Origin: Gammaproteobacteria bacterium
GTDB taxonomy: Bacteria; Pseudomonadota; Gammaproteobacteria; Pseudomonadales; Azotimanducaceae
DNA: 13,673 nucleotides
Reading direction: 5' to 3'
Assembly: GCA_028821035.1 (NCBI GenBank)
Contig: JAPPHP010000352.1
Span: 1 to 13,673 of the forward strand
The position numbers were made by a program, and so were the translations under genes. Below, one piece after another: positions 1 through 6,939 of the stretch. How positions within the stretch are numbered: the stretch's first letter is position 1; each line of letters starts with the position of its first letter. Under the pieces are notes generated by a model. It worked only from the letters and a program-made list of their open reading frames with translations. It was not told where the DNA came from and did no database searches.

Positions 1-197
1 ATTCCCTGCGGACCACGCCTTGCATTGACGCGCAGGGCGAACTCTGAAGTACCAGAAACTTACGGGACACCACACTAGCAGGGTATCGGACTTGGCGCGA
101 CGGTGCGAAGCCCGATGCCGTGCTGGAACGGCTTGGGGCCGCGGGGACGCCTCGGGTGCATGTTAGCTTTGCCAACGGGTGAGAGGGGGAATCTGCG
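1..197. other. Upstream region with no recognisable gene
   Basis: No convincing reading frame or RNA gene was found here on either strand. The only element that can be assigned is the ribosome-binding site just before the first DUF3604 gene (181-190). A TTGACG hexamer occurs at 25-30, but no matching -10 element follows at a usual spacing, so no promoter is called. A 7-bp inverted repeat (CCCTGCG at 4-10, CGCAGGG at 31-37, 20-nt loop) lies at the very edge. It lacks a T-tract and could belong to an upstream gene that is out of view. Confidence 0.5.
181..190 (+). promoter_or_regulatory. Ribosome-binding site of first DUF3604 gene
   Basis: The purine run GAGAGGGGGA ends 7 nt before the ATG at 198. 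Together with the lipoprotein signal peptide that starts directly at this ATG, it fixes the start of the first DUF3604 gene. Confidence 0.6.
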
Positions 198-2228
198 ATG
201 CAAGCGCGATCGACTCTGGCAGGGGGCCTGTTGCTGGCCCTCGTGGGATGCACGGACGACGCGCTGCGCGTCGAGGAACACGGCGTCGGGCCGTCGGCCG
301 GGGAGGGCCGAACGGCGGGGTACAACGCCGAGCGCAACGTCTATTTCGGCGACCTGCACGTGCACACGCGCCACTCCATGGACGCGTTCAGCTTCGGTAC
401 CACGGTGTCGCCGGACGAAAGCTACCGCCACGCCAAGGGCGAGACCGTGATGAATCCCTTCGGCCACGAGATGCGGCTGCGCGAGCCCCTCGACTTTCTC
501 GGAGTCACCGACCACGGCGTCTTCCTCGGGGTGGTCGCGACCTGGGCGGACCCGGAGAGCGGGCCCGGTCAGTTGCCGGGCGCCGAGGCCTTCCACGACA
601 TCAACCGGCCCGAGAACCTCGACTACCGGTCGATGCAGAGCCGCAACATGGCGTTCCGCGGGACCGCGCGACGCATCCGGTCGATTCCGGCGGGTCCCTG
701 GGAGCGGTTCCAGGCGTGGCGCACGAACCATCCCGCCCGCGCGCTCGCGTCGTTCGACGACGACGCGCACCGCTCGGCGTGGGAGGACATCATCGGGGCT
801 GCGGAACGCCACAACGATCCGGGCAACTTCACGGCGTTCATCGCCTACGAGTGGACTGCGTCCACGCCCCAGCCGGAGTCCGCGGCGTACCACCGCAACG
901 TCGTCTTCGCGTCTTCCCTGGCGCCGGCGCGTCCCTTCACGTCGATCGACTCGCACGAGCCGGAGGACCTCTGGAACTGGATGGACCGGCTGCGCGAACA
1001 GGGCGTCGACAGCCTGGCCATCATCCACAACCCCAACGGGTCGAACGGGCAGGCCTTCCGGTTGCGTTACTCGGACGGACGGGCGATCGATACGGACTTC
1101 GCGGAACTGCGGATGCGCAACGAGCCGCTCGTCGAGATCACCCAGGTCAAGGGCACGTCGGAGACGCATCCGCGCCTCTCGCCGAACGACGAGTGGGCGG
1201 ACTTCGAGATCCTGAACTCGCGCAAGGGCAAGACGACGCAGTGGAGCGAGCCCCGGGGCAGCTACGTGCGCGACGCGCTCAAGAACGGCATCGCGCTGGC
1301 GCAGGAGGGCCGGGGCAATCCGTTCAAGATCGGCTTCATAGGCTCCAGCGACACGCACAACGGCGCTGCGTCGTTCGACGAGTCGGCCTTCTTCGCATCG
1401 TCGCCGTTCTTCGGGACGGCGGAGAACCGGTCTTCGATACCCGTCTCCCGGGAACGCCTCGACTACCTGGCGGGGCTGCCGCCGGAGGTCCAGCCGTGGG
1501 TGAGAACCTCCGACGAGGAGCAGGGCACGTACTTCGGCTTTCGGGACGCGCAGCGGGCGGCGTCCGGACTCGCGGCCGCCTGGGCGGAGGAGAACACGCG
1601 GGAGTCGATCTTCGCCGCGTTCCGACGCAAGGAGACCTACGGCACCTCGGGCAACCGCATCCGACTGCGCTTCTTCGGCGGGTTCGACTACGCGGGGCTC
1701 GACCTCGAGGCCCGTGACCTCCTCGAGCGCGCTTACGCGGATGGCGTGCCCATGGGGGGCGACCTGGTCGCGTCCGACGCCACGCCCCCGCGTTTCCTCG
1801 TCTGGGCCCAGCGGGACGCGCACGGGGCGCCGCTGCAGCGCGTCCAGGTCGTGAAGGGCTGGTATGACGCGGGGTTCCGCAAGCAGACCAACGAGCGGGT
1901 CTACGATGTCGCGTGCTCGGACGGACTCGCCGTCGACCCCGAAACGTACCGGTGCCCGGACAACGGGGCGCGCGTCGACCTCTCGGACTGCTCGATTCCG
2001 GAAGACCTGGGCGCGGCCGAACTCAAGGTCTCCTGGAGCGATCCGGACTTCGACCCGGCCGATGGCGATACCTTTTACTACGCCCGCGTGCTCGAGAACC
2101 CGACGTGCCGCTGGAGCACGTGGGACGCCGTGCGCAACGGCGTGCGGCCCAGGACGGGGCTGGCGGTGACGATCCAGGAGCGGGCCTGGTCTTCGCCGAT
2201 CTGGTACCAGGCGCCGGGCGAGTCGTAG
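198..2228 (+). CDS. DUF3604 (PHP-like) lipoprotein, copy 1
   Basis: A 676-residue DUF3604 protein, within the usual 620-690 residue size of that family. The start is followed by a short lipoprotein signal peptide with lipobox L-V-G-C18. Thr at +2 after Cys predicts sorting to the outer membrane under the enterobacterial Lol rule. The fold is PHP-like and metal-binding: DLHVHT places H54 and H56, TDHG places D105/H106, and YHRN (H232), HN (H277), E313, H324 and SDTHNG (D385/H387) are further probable metal ligands or active-site residues. The C-terminal region (about 570-676) contains four Cys (573, 586, 598, 637) shared with copy 2, probably periplasmic disulfides. The substrate is unknown; PHP proteins are typically phosphoesterases or other metal-dependent hydrolases. 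The gene ends 10 bp from the convergent monooxygenase gene. The family assignment is secure; the reaction is not. Confidence 0.93.
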   Translation: MQARSTLAGGLLLALVGCTDDALRVEEHGVGPSAGEGRTAGYNAERNVYFGDLHVHTRHSMDAFSFGTTVSPDESYRHAKGETVMNPFGHEMRLREPLDFLGVTDHGVFLGVVATWADPESGPGQLPGAEAFHDINRPENLDYRSMQSRNMAFRGTARRIRSIPAGPWERFQAWRTNHPARALASFDDDAHRSAWEDIIGAAERHNDPGNFTAFIAYEWTASTPQPESAAYHRNVVFASSLAPARPFTSIDSHEPEDLWNWMDRLREQGVDSLAIIHNPNGSNGQAFRLRYSDGRAIDTDFAELRMRNEPLVEITQVKGTSETHPRLSPNDEWADFEILNSRKGKTTQWSEPRGSYVRDALKNGIALAQEGRGNPFKIGFIGSSDTHNGAASFDESAFFASSPFFGTAENRSSIPVSRERLDYLAGLPPEVQPWVRTSDEEQGTYFGFRDAQRAASGLAAAWAEENTRESIFAAFRRKETYGTSGNRIRLRFFGGFDYAGLDLEARDLLERAYADGVPMGGDLVASDATPPRFLVWAQRDAHGAPLQRVQVVKGWYDAGFRKQTNERVYDVACSDGLAVDPETYRCPDNGARVDLSDCSIPEDLGAAELKVSWSDPDFDPADGDTFYYARVLENPTCRWSTWDAVRNGVRPRTGLAVTIQERAWSSPIWYQAPGES

Positions 2229-2238
2229 CGGGCCGCGT

Positions 2239-3357
2239 TCAGTTGCCGCCCAGGAGGTCCGCGCCGTACCGCTCGTAGGCCTCGTTCGAGGCGACGAGGT
2301 GCTGCGCGGACCCGTGCACGTCGCGGAAACAGCGCTGGAGGATGCTGCTGTCGAGGATCGCCGAGGCGCCGAGGAAGTGGAAGACGCGGGAAACCACGTC
2401 GGCGCAGGCCTCCGTGCCGTACGCGGTGGTGGCCGTCACCCGGTTCTCCTCCGCGGGCGTCAGCCGGCCACTCGCCTGGCATAGCGACCACGCCTCCTCC
2501 AGGGTCGCGAGTCCGAGGGCGCGCACGCCGGCGACCTGGGTCCGGGCCTTGCCGAGTTCGTGGCGGAAGGCCCCGCGCGTCGCCAGCGAGCCGCCGAATC
2601 CGCGCGACTTGGTGCGTGCGTATGCCGTGGCCTCGTCCAGGAAGCGTTCGGTGACGCCGAGCGTGAAGCCCAGGTTCTCACCGGCCACGTAGACCATGTA
2701 GGGCAGGGTGAATTCCGGACCGCCGCGCAGCGGTCCCGCCATGGGATCGATCAGCCGCCGTTCCGGCACCTCCACGTCCTCGCAGACGAGGTCGATGCTC
2801 CCCGTGCCCTTGAGCGCCATCACGTTCCACTCGCCCTGGCGCCGCAGGTCCCGCATCGGCATCACGACGGAGCGTACGCCGGGTGAGTCCGCGTCGCCCA
2901 CGGCGACGACGAGCGCCCAGTCCGCGTGCAGGCACCCGCTCGCGAACTTCCAGACACCGTTGACCACGGCGCCGTCCGGCGTGCGGCGATAGCGGCCGCC
3001 GGGAGTGGCGACGGCGGCGAAGAACGGGCAGGGGTCCGCGCCGAACACCTCCTCGAAGCCGGCGTCCGGCAGCCGTGCCGCGGCCGCGCTCGCCGCGCCG
3101 GCGTGGTTGAACCCGACCCAGCCGGCCGTGGGGTTGTGGTAGGAGAGCGCGGCGAAGTACCGCATCTGCTCGGCCAGCGTGAGACCGTCGCCGCCGGCCT
3201 CGACCGGCGCCTTGACGAGCGGCACCCGCAACTCGCGGAGGACGTTGACCAGCTCGTCGGGCGCCTCGCCCAGGCGCTCGGCCTCGGCGGCGGTGGCGTC
3301 CAGGGTGTCGCGGTGTTCGTCGATCTCTTCGATCAGCGCATCTATGGTCCGGGGCAT
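2239..3357 (-). CDS. Flavin-dependent monooxygenase, acyl-CoA dehydrogenase fold
   Basis: A 372-residue protein of the group D two-component flavin monooxygenases (HpaH/HsaA-like), which have the acyl-CoA dehydrogenase fold. Visible marks are the N-terminal helical part, the middle segment VNGVWKFASG (132-141) followed by CLHADW typical of these hydroxylases, and the C-terminal RCFRDVHGSAQH (342-353) in place of the catalytic Glu region of true acyl-CoA dehydrogenases. Such enzymes use reduced FMN or FAD delivered by a separate reductase to hydroxylate phenolic substrates. No reductase is in the window. The gene lies 10 bp downstream of the extradiol dioxygenase gene on the same strand, almost certainly in one operon. 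Hydroxylation of a phenol to a catechol would supply that dioxygenase. A desulfurisation- or acyl-CoA-type activity is the alternative. The ATG at 3357 has only a weak GAGAG ribosome-binding site. Confidence 0.82.
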   Translation of the reverse strand: MPRTIDALIEEIDEHRDTLDATAAEAERLGEAPDELVNVLRELRVPLVKAPVEAGGDGLTLAEQMRYFAALSYHNPTAGWVGFNHAGAASAAAARLPDAGFEEVFGADPCPFFAAVATPGGRYRRTPDGAVVNGVWKFASGCLHADWALVVAVGDADSPGVRSVVMPMRDLRRQGEWNVMALKGTGSIDLVCEDVEVPERRLIDPMAGPLRGGPEFTLPYMVYVAGENLGFTLGVTERFLDEATAYARTKSRGFGGSLATRGAFRHELGKARTQVAGVRALGLATLEEAWSLCQASGRLTPAEENRVTATTAYGTEACADVVSRVFHFLGASAILDSSILQRCFRDVHGSAQHLVASNEAYERYGADLLGGN

Positions 3358-3367
3358 GACGCTTCTC

Positions 3368-4300
3368 TCAGGCGTGCGCCCGGTTCCAGCCCTCGATGAT
3401 CTCGTCCATGTCCACGGGACGGAAGAACACCTCCGGCTGTTGTTGCTCGCCCCATACCGACCAGGAGTCCATGGGGTTCCAGTCTTCCTTGACGGTCCAG
3501 GCGTCGTCGTCGGCGATCTGGTCCATGTCGGCGAAGAACTCGAAGAACGTGCCGCTGGGATCCCGCAGGTACCAGAAGATGTTGCCGCCGATCTGGTGGC
3601 GCCCGGGCCCGGCGACCTGGTTCTCCTGGCCGTTGTCGGCGAGGTACCGGGTCGCCGCGCGGAACACGGCGTCGAAGTCGTCGTGCTCGATCGCGTAGTG
3701 GTTGAGGTACGGCACGGGGCCGGGGGCGACCAGGAAGTTGTGATGGTCGTGGGAGCAACGCAGAAACGTGGCGATGCCTCCGCCGATGCGGTCGGAGACG
3801 CGAAAGCCGATCGCCTCGCAGAGGGCGGCCGTCTTCGGGGGCTCGGGCGTGCCGATGACGACGTGGCCGAGGCGCCGGGGCGGACGCGGGGTCTCTTCGA
3901 AGATCACCTCGGCGCGCTCGCCGAGGCGGTTGCGCTCGCCCGGGAAGTTCATCGTGCGCTGCGGCTGCGGCGAGACGTCAGCCACCGTGCCGGGCTCCAC
4001 GATGTAGGTCCATTCGTTGACCGGATCGCGCACCGTCAACCGACCGTTCGCGAGCTGGTAGCCGACGCCGAGGGCGTCGAGGCGCGCCGCGGCCTGGGCG
4101 AGGTCCGCTTCGTTCTCGCACAGGATCCGCAGCGACAGGAGCTGACGGTAGGGCGCTTCCGCGAGCCGGATCTGACCGGGCCGGTCGGCCGTGCCCCAAC
4201 TGCGTTCGCCGCCGATCAGGCCGATTTCCCGGTAGAAGTGGTCGAGACGCTCCGGGTCGGGCGCGCCGACGGACATTGCCTGAAGTCTGTGCAGTGCCAC
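3368..4300 (-). CDS. Type I extradiol ring-cleavage dioxygenase (VOC superfamily)
   Basis: A 310-residue protein with two VOC modules (about 1-125 and 141-265), the size and layout of BphC/HsaC-type extradiol dioxygenases. The C-terminal module keeps the complete Fe(II)/Mn(II) 2-His-1-Glu triad: H146 (RLGHVVIG), H201 (YLNHYAIE) and E254 (DPSGTFFEFF). It also keeps a catalytic-base candidate in the HH pair H186/H187 and the GRH histidine (H235) found in true ring-cleaving members. It should therefore be catalytically competent for meta-cleavage of a catechol-like substrate; the exact substrate is unknown. The start is a GTG at 4300, chosen because of a strong AAAGGAG 5 nt upstream. It is the first gene of an operon with the flavin monooxygenase. 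A short C-terminal tail (about 266-310, several Trp) extends past the canonical domain. Confidence 0.88.
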   Translation of the reverse strand: MALHRLQAMSVGAPDPERLDHFYREIGLIGGERSWGTADRPGQIRLAEAPYRQLLSLRILCENEADLAQAAARLDALGVGYQLANGRLTVRDPVNEWTYIVEPGTVADVSPQPQRTMNFPGERNRLGERAEVIFEETPRPPRRLGHVVIGTPEPPKTAALCEAIGFRVSDRIGGGIATFLRCSHDHHNFLVAPGPVPYLNHYAIEHDDFDAVFRAATRYLADNGQENQVAGPGRHQIGGNIFWYLRDPSGTFFEFFADMDQIADDDAWTVKEDWNPMDSWSVWGEQQQPEVFFRPVDMDEIIEGWNRAHA

Positions 4301-4305
4301 GAGTG

Positions 4306-4312
4306 CTCCTTT
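4306..4312 (-). promoter_or_regulatory. Ribosome-binding site of extradiol dioxygenase
   Basis: On the minus strand AAAGGAG lies 5 nt before the GTG at 4300. It is the strongest Shine-Dalgarno match in the window and decides the GTG start over the internal ATG at residue 9. Confidence 0.7.
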
Positions 4313-4371
4313 GCGGCGGGGACAGCCAGTGCGACGGGGCGCGCATGATACCTTTCGGGGGGACGTTCATC

Positions 4372-4379
4372 GGGGAGGG
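4372..4379 (+). promoter_or_regulatory. Ribosome-binding site of second DUF3604 gene
   Basis: GGGGAGGG lies 6 nt before the ATG at 4386. This start gives a lipoprotein signal peptide with Cys18 and a protein of 676 residues, the same as copy 1. The longer reading frame from further upstream (4311) would bury the signal peptide and is rejected. Confidence 0.7.
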
Positions 4380-4385
4380 ACGGCG

Positions 4386-6416
4386 ATGCGATGGCCGGCG
4401 ACCGGGGTCCTCGGGATGGGGCTGTTGTTGGGGGCGTGCACGGACGATTCGCTGCAGATCCGGGACTTCGGCGCCGAGACCGCCGAAGCGCCTCGAGGCG
4501 CGGACTACAGCCCCGACCGCAACGTGTACTTCGGTGACCTGCACGTCCACACGCGTTACTCGATGGACGCTTATCTCCTCGGCACCGAGGTGTCTCCCGA
4601 CGAGAGCTACCGCTACGCGAGGGGCGAGACGCTCACCAACACCTTCGGGGTGGAGATGCGGCTGCGCGAGCCCCTCGACTTCATGGCCGTCACCGACCAC
4701 GGCGTGTTCCTTGGCGTGATCGCCCAGTGGGCCGACCCGACGAGCAGGACGGGGCAGCTACCCGGCGCCGCGCCGTTCCACAACGTCAACCAGCGAGAGT
4801 TCAACCGGCACTGGGCCTCCCAGGAGCGCACCGTGCTCTTCCGGGAGAACATGGGACGTTTCCGAAGACAGCCCGCCGACGCGCTCACGCGTTTCGAGGC
4901 GTGGCGGACCAACAACCCGGCGGTGGCCTCTCTCGCGTTCGACTACGACGCCCATCTCGACGCCTGGCACGACACGATCATGGCGGCGGAGCGCCACAAC
5001 GATCCTGGCAACTTCACCACGTTCATCGCCTACGAGTGGACCGCCTCGACGGACCCGCCCGAGTCCTCCGCGTATCACCGCAACGTGATCTTCGAGTCGT
5101 CGCAGGCGCCGGTGCGGCCTTTCTCGCTCATCGACTCGAACGATCCGGAGAAGCTCTGGGCGTGGATGGACGATCTCCGCGCCCAGGGGGTCGACAGCCT
5201 CGCCATCCCACACAACACGAACCAGTCGAACGGTCAGGTCTTTCGCCTGAAGTACACCGACGGCCGCGCGGTGGACACCGAGTTCGCCGCCATGCGGATG
5301 CGCAACGAGCCGCTGGTCGAGATCACCCAAGTGAAGGGCACCTCGGAGACGCACCCGCGCCTGTCACCCGACGACGAGTGGGCGGACTTCGAGATCCTCA
5401 ACACGCGCAAGGGCAAGATCTCGCAGTGGAGCAACCCGCACGGCAGCTACGTGCGGGAAGCGCTTGCGAACGGCATCGCCCTCGAGCAGGAAGGGCGCGG
5501 CAACCCGTTCAAGATCGGCTTTGTCGCGGCCACCGACACGCATAACGGGGCGCCGTCCTTCGACGAGTCGAACTACTTCGGCTCGGCGCCCACTTCCGGT
5601 TCGCCCGAAAACCGTGGCGCCATCCCCGCCTCGCAGGAACGTCTCGACTACATCGCGGGCCTGGGGCCGCGAGAGCAGGAGTGGGCGGGATTCGTCGACG
5701 AGGAGCAGGGGACCTACCTCGGAATCCGGGGTGCGCAGTTCACGGCGTCGGGGCTGGCCGCCGCGTGGGCGGAGGAGAACACGCGCGAGGCGATCTTCGC
5801 CGCGTTCCGCCGCAAGGAGACCTACGGGACCTCGGGCAACCGGATCCGCGTGCGTTTCTTCGGCGGGTTCGACCTCGCGAGTCTCGACCTCGACGCACGG
5901 GACCTGGTCACGCGGGCGTACGCGAGTGGCGCGCCCATGGGTGGGGACCTTGTCGCGAGCGATACGAGCCCGCCGCAGTTCCTGGTCTGGGCGCAACGCG
6001 ACGCACATGGCGCGCCGCTGCAGCGTCTGCAGGTGGTCAAGGTGTGGTATGACGCCGGGTACCGCAAGCAGACCAACGAGCGCGTCTACGACGTCGCGTG
6101 TTCCGATGGCCTGGCGGCCGATCCCGAGACGCACCGCTGCCCCGACAACGGCGCGCGGGTCGACCTCGCGGACTGCTCGATTTCCCAGGATGTCGGGGCC
6201 GCCGAGTTGAAGACCGTGTGGACCGACCCGGACTTCGACGTGGCGGACGGCAACGCCGCCTACTACGTGCGCGTGCTGGAGAACCCGACCTGCCGCTGGA
6301 CGACGTGGCAGGCCGTGCAGGCGGGCTTCGGGCCGCGGGACGGCATCCCCGCGACGGTCCAGGAGCGGGCCTGGTCCTCGCCTATCTGGTACGCGGCGCC
6401 GTCCGAAACCGACTGA
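4386..6416 (+). CDS. DUF3604 (PHP-like) lipoprotein, copy 2
   Basis: A paralogue of the gene at 198, also exactly 676 residues and roughly 70% identical by eye. The lipobox is L-G-A-C18 followed by TDD, as in copy 1. The metal-site motifs are all kept: DLHVHT (H53, H55), TDHG (D104/H105), YHRN (H231), PHN (H276), E312, H323 and TDTHNG (D384/H386). The four C-terminal Cys (572, 585, 597, 636) match copy 1. The largest difference is a block around residues 135-170, almost unrelated between the copies although its length is conserved. Some active-site-adjacent residues also change, for example IIHN in copy 1 against IPHN here. The gene diverges from the VOC operon and ends 1 bp before the stop of the convergent lipoprotein gene. 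Probable role: metal-dependent hydrolase anchored in the envelope, substrate unknown. Confidence 0.93.
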   Translation: MRWPATGVLGMGLLLGACTDDSLQIRDFGAETAEAPRGADYSPDRNVYFGDLHVHTRYSMDAYLLGTEVSPDESYRYARGETLTNTFGVEMRLREPLDFMAVTDHGVFLGVIAQWADPTSRTGQLPGAAPFHNVNQREFNRHWASQERTVLFRENMGRFRRQPADALTRFEAWRTNNPAVASLAFDYDAHLDAWHDTIMAAERHNDPGNFTTFIAYEWTASTDPPESSAYHRNVIFESSQAPVRPFSLIDSNDPEKLWAWMDDLRAQGVDSLAIPHNTNQSNGQVFRLKYTDGRAVDTEFAAMRMRNEPLVEITQVKGTSETHPRLSPDDEWADFEILNTRKGKISQWSNPHGSYVREALANGIALEQEGRGNPFKIGFVAATDTHNGAPSFDESNYFGSAPTSGSPENRGAIPASQERLDYIAGLGPREQEWAGFVDEEQGTYLGIRGAQFTASGLAAAWAEENTREAIFAAFRRKETYGTSGNRIRVRFFGGFDLASLDLDARDLVTRAYASGAPMGGDLVASDTSPPQFLVWAQRDAHGAPLQRLQVVKVWYDAGYRKQTNERVYDVACSDGLAADPETHRCPDNGARVDLADCSISQDVGAAELKTVWTDPDFDVADGNAAYYVRVLENPTCRWTTWQAVQAGFGPRDGIPATVQERAWSSPIWYAAPSETD

Positions 6417-6417
6417 C

Positions 6418-6939
6418 TCACCGCCGGTCGAATACCCGCACGGAGTGGACGTCGCGGCCGCCGGTCTCGACGGACACGTCCACGCGCAGCCGCTGCCCGC
6501 CGCGTTCGAGACGCATCGTCTCGCGGCCCCGCGTCAGGTTGCGTCGCGAGTCGATTACCAGCGCCCCTTCGCGCCAACCCGCGCGGATGGTCCAGAAGCC
6601 GCGTTCGCGTTCGCCCCAGGAGACGTCGCGGTAGGTGCCGTCCGCGTACTGGATGCCCATGGAACGGGCGTCCTGCTCGATCGTCATGCGGCGCGTGTCG
6701 AGGACCGGGAAGTCCTCGGTCACGAAGATGCTCGACGCCTCCGCGTCGCGCTGGCGGCCGCGCAGGACGTCGCGGTCCTCGAGCCGGCGGATCTCCTCAA
6801 GGTCCGGAGCCGCGTCGCTGGCTTGGGTGTTGAGCTCCCAGGTGCCGGACAGGTCGAAGACCGGGGGCGGCGGCTCGTCGAGCGTCGACTCGCAGCCGGC
6901 GAGCACGAAGGTGGCGAGGATTGCGGGCGTGCGCAGCAT
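6418..6939 (-). CDS. Small lipoprotein of unknown function
   Basis: A 173-residue protein with a short lipoprotein signal peptide ending in lipobox L-A-G-C16. A proline run follows (DEPPPP, 21-26) and then SGTWELN (31-37). The rest is rich in short alternating hydrophobic strands with several Trp and Gly (SWGERERGFWTIRAGW, 107-122), suggesting a small beta-barrel or beta-sandwich. I do not recognise a named family; proteins beginning with a 'SGTWKLN'-type motif are common small secreted hypotheticals. The start ATG overlaps the stop of the upstream alpha/beta hydrolase gene by one base (TAATG), so translation is probably coupled. It is the last gene of the efflux operon and ends 1 bp from DUF3604 copy 2. 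It could be an accessory or cargo of the transporter. Confidence 0.78.
   Translation of the reverse strand: MLRTPAILATFVLAGCESTLDEPPPPVFDLSGTWELNTQASDAAPDLEEIRRLEDRDVLRGRQRDAEASSIFVTEDFPVLDTRRMTIEQDARSMGIQYADGTYRDVSWGERERGFWTIRAGWREGALVIDSRRNLTRGRETMRLERGGQRLRVDVSVETGGRDVHSVRVFDRR

Larger units (their letters stand above)
4301..4385. promoter_or_regulatory. Divergent intergenic region (VOC operon / DUF3604 copy 2)
   Basis: This 85-bp gap must hold the promoters of both divergent transcripts. On the minus strand a TATCAT hexamer (4350 to 4345, five of six matches to TATAAT) lies 44 bp before the VOC GTG, but no clear -35 hexamer is seen at 16-18 bp. No plus-strand promoter could be assigned. 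The short shared region makes coordinate control of the two units possible. Confidence 0.35.

Noticed and set aside
4..37. Inverted repeat CCCTGCG/CGCAGGG as a terminator
   Set aside because: It has a 20-nt loop, short arms and no T-tract, and lies at the window edge with no visible gene to terminate.
75..1823. Long open frame (582 codons) antisense to the first DUF3604 gene
   Set aside because: It is Arg/Val/Glu-rich with no recognisable motif, as expected for the complementary frame of a GC-rich gene, and the opposite strand encodes a clear DUF3604 protein.
4311..4385. 25-codon N-terminal extension of DUF3604 copy 2
   Set aside because: The ribosome-binding site, the lipoprotein signal peptide and equal length with copy 1 all point to the ATG at 4386.
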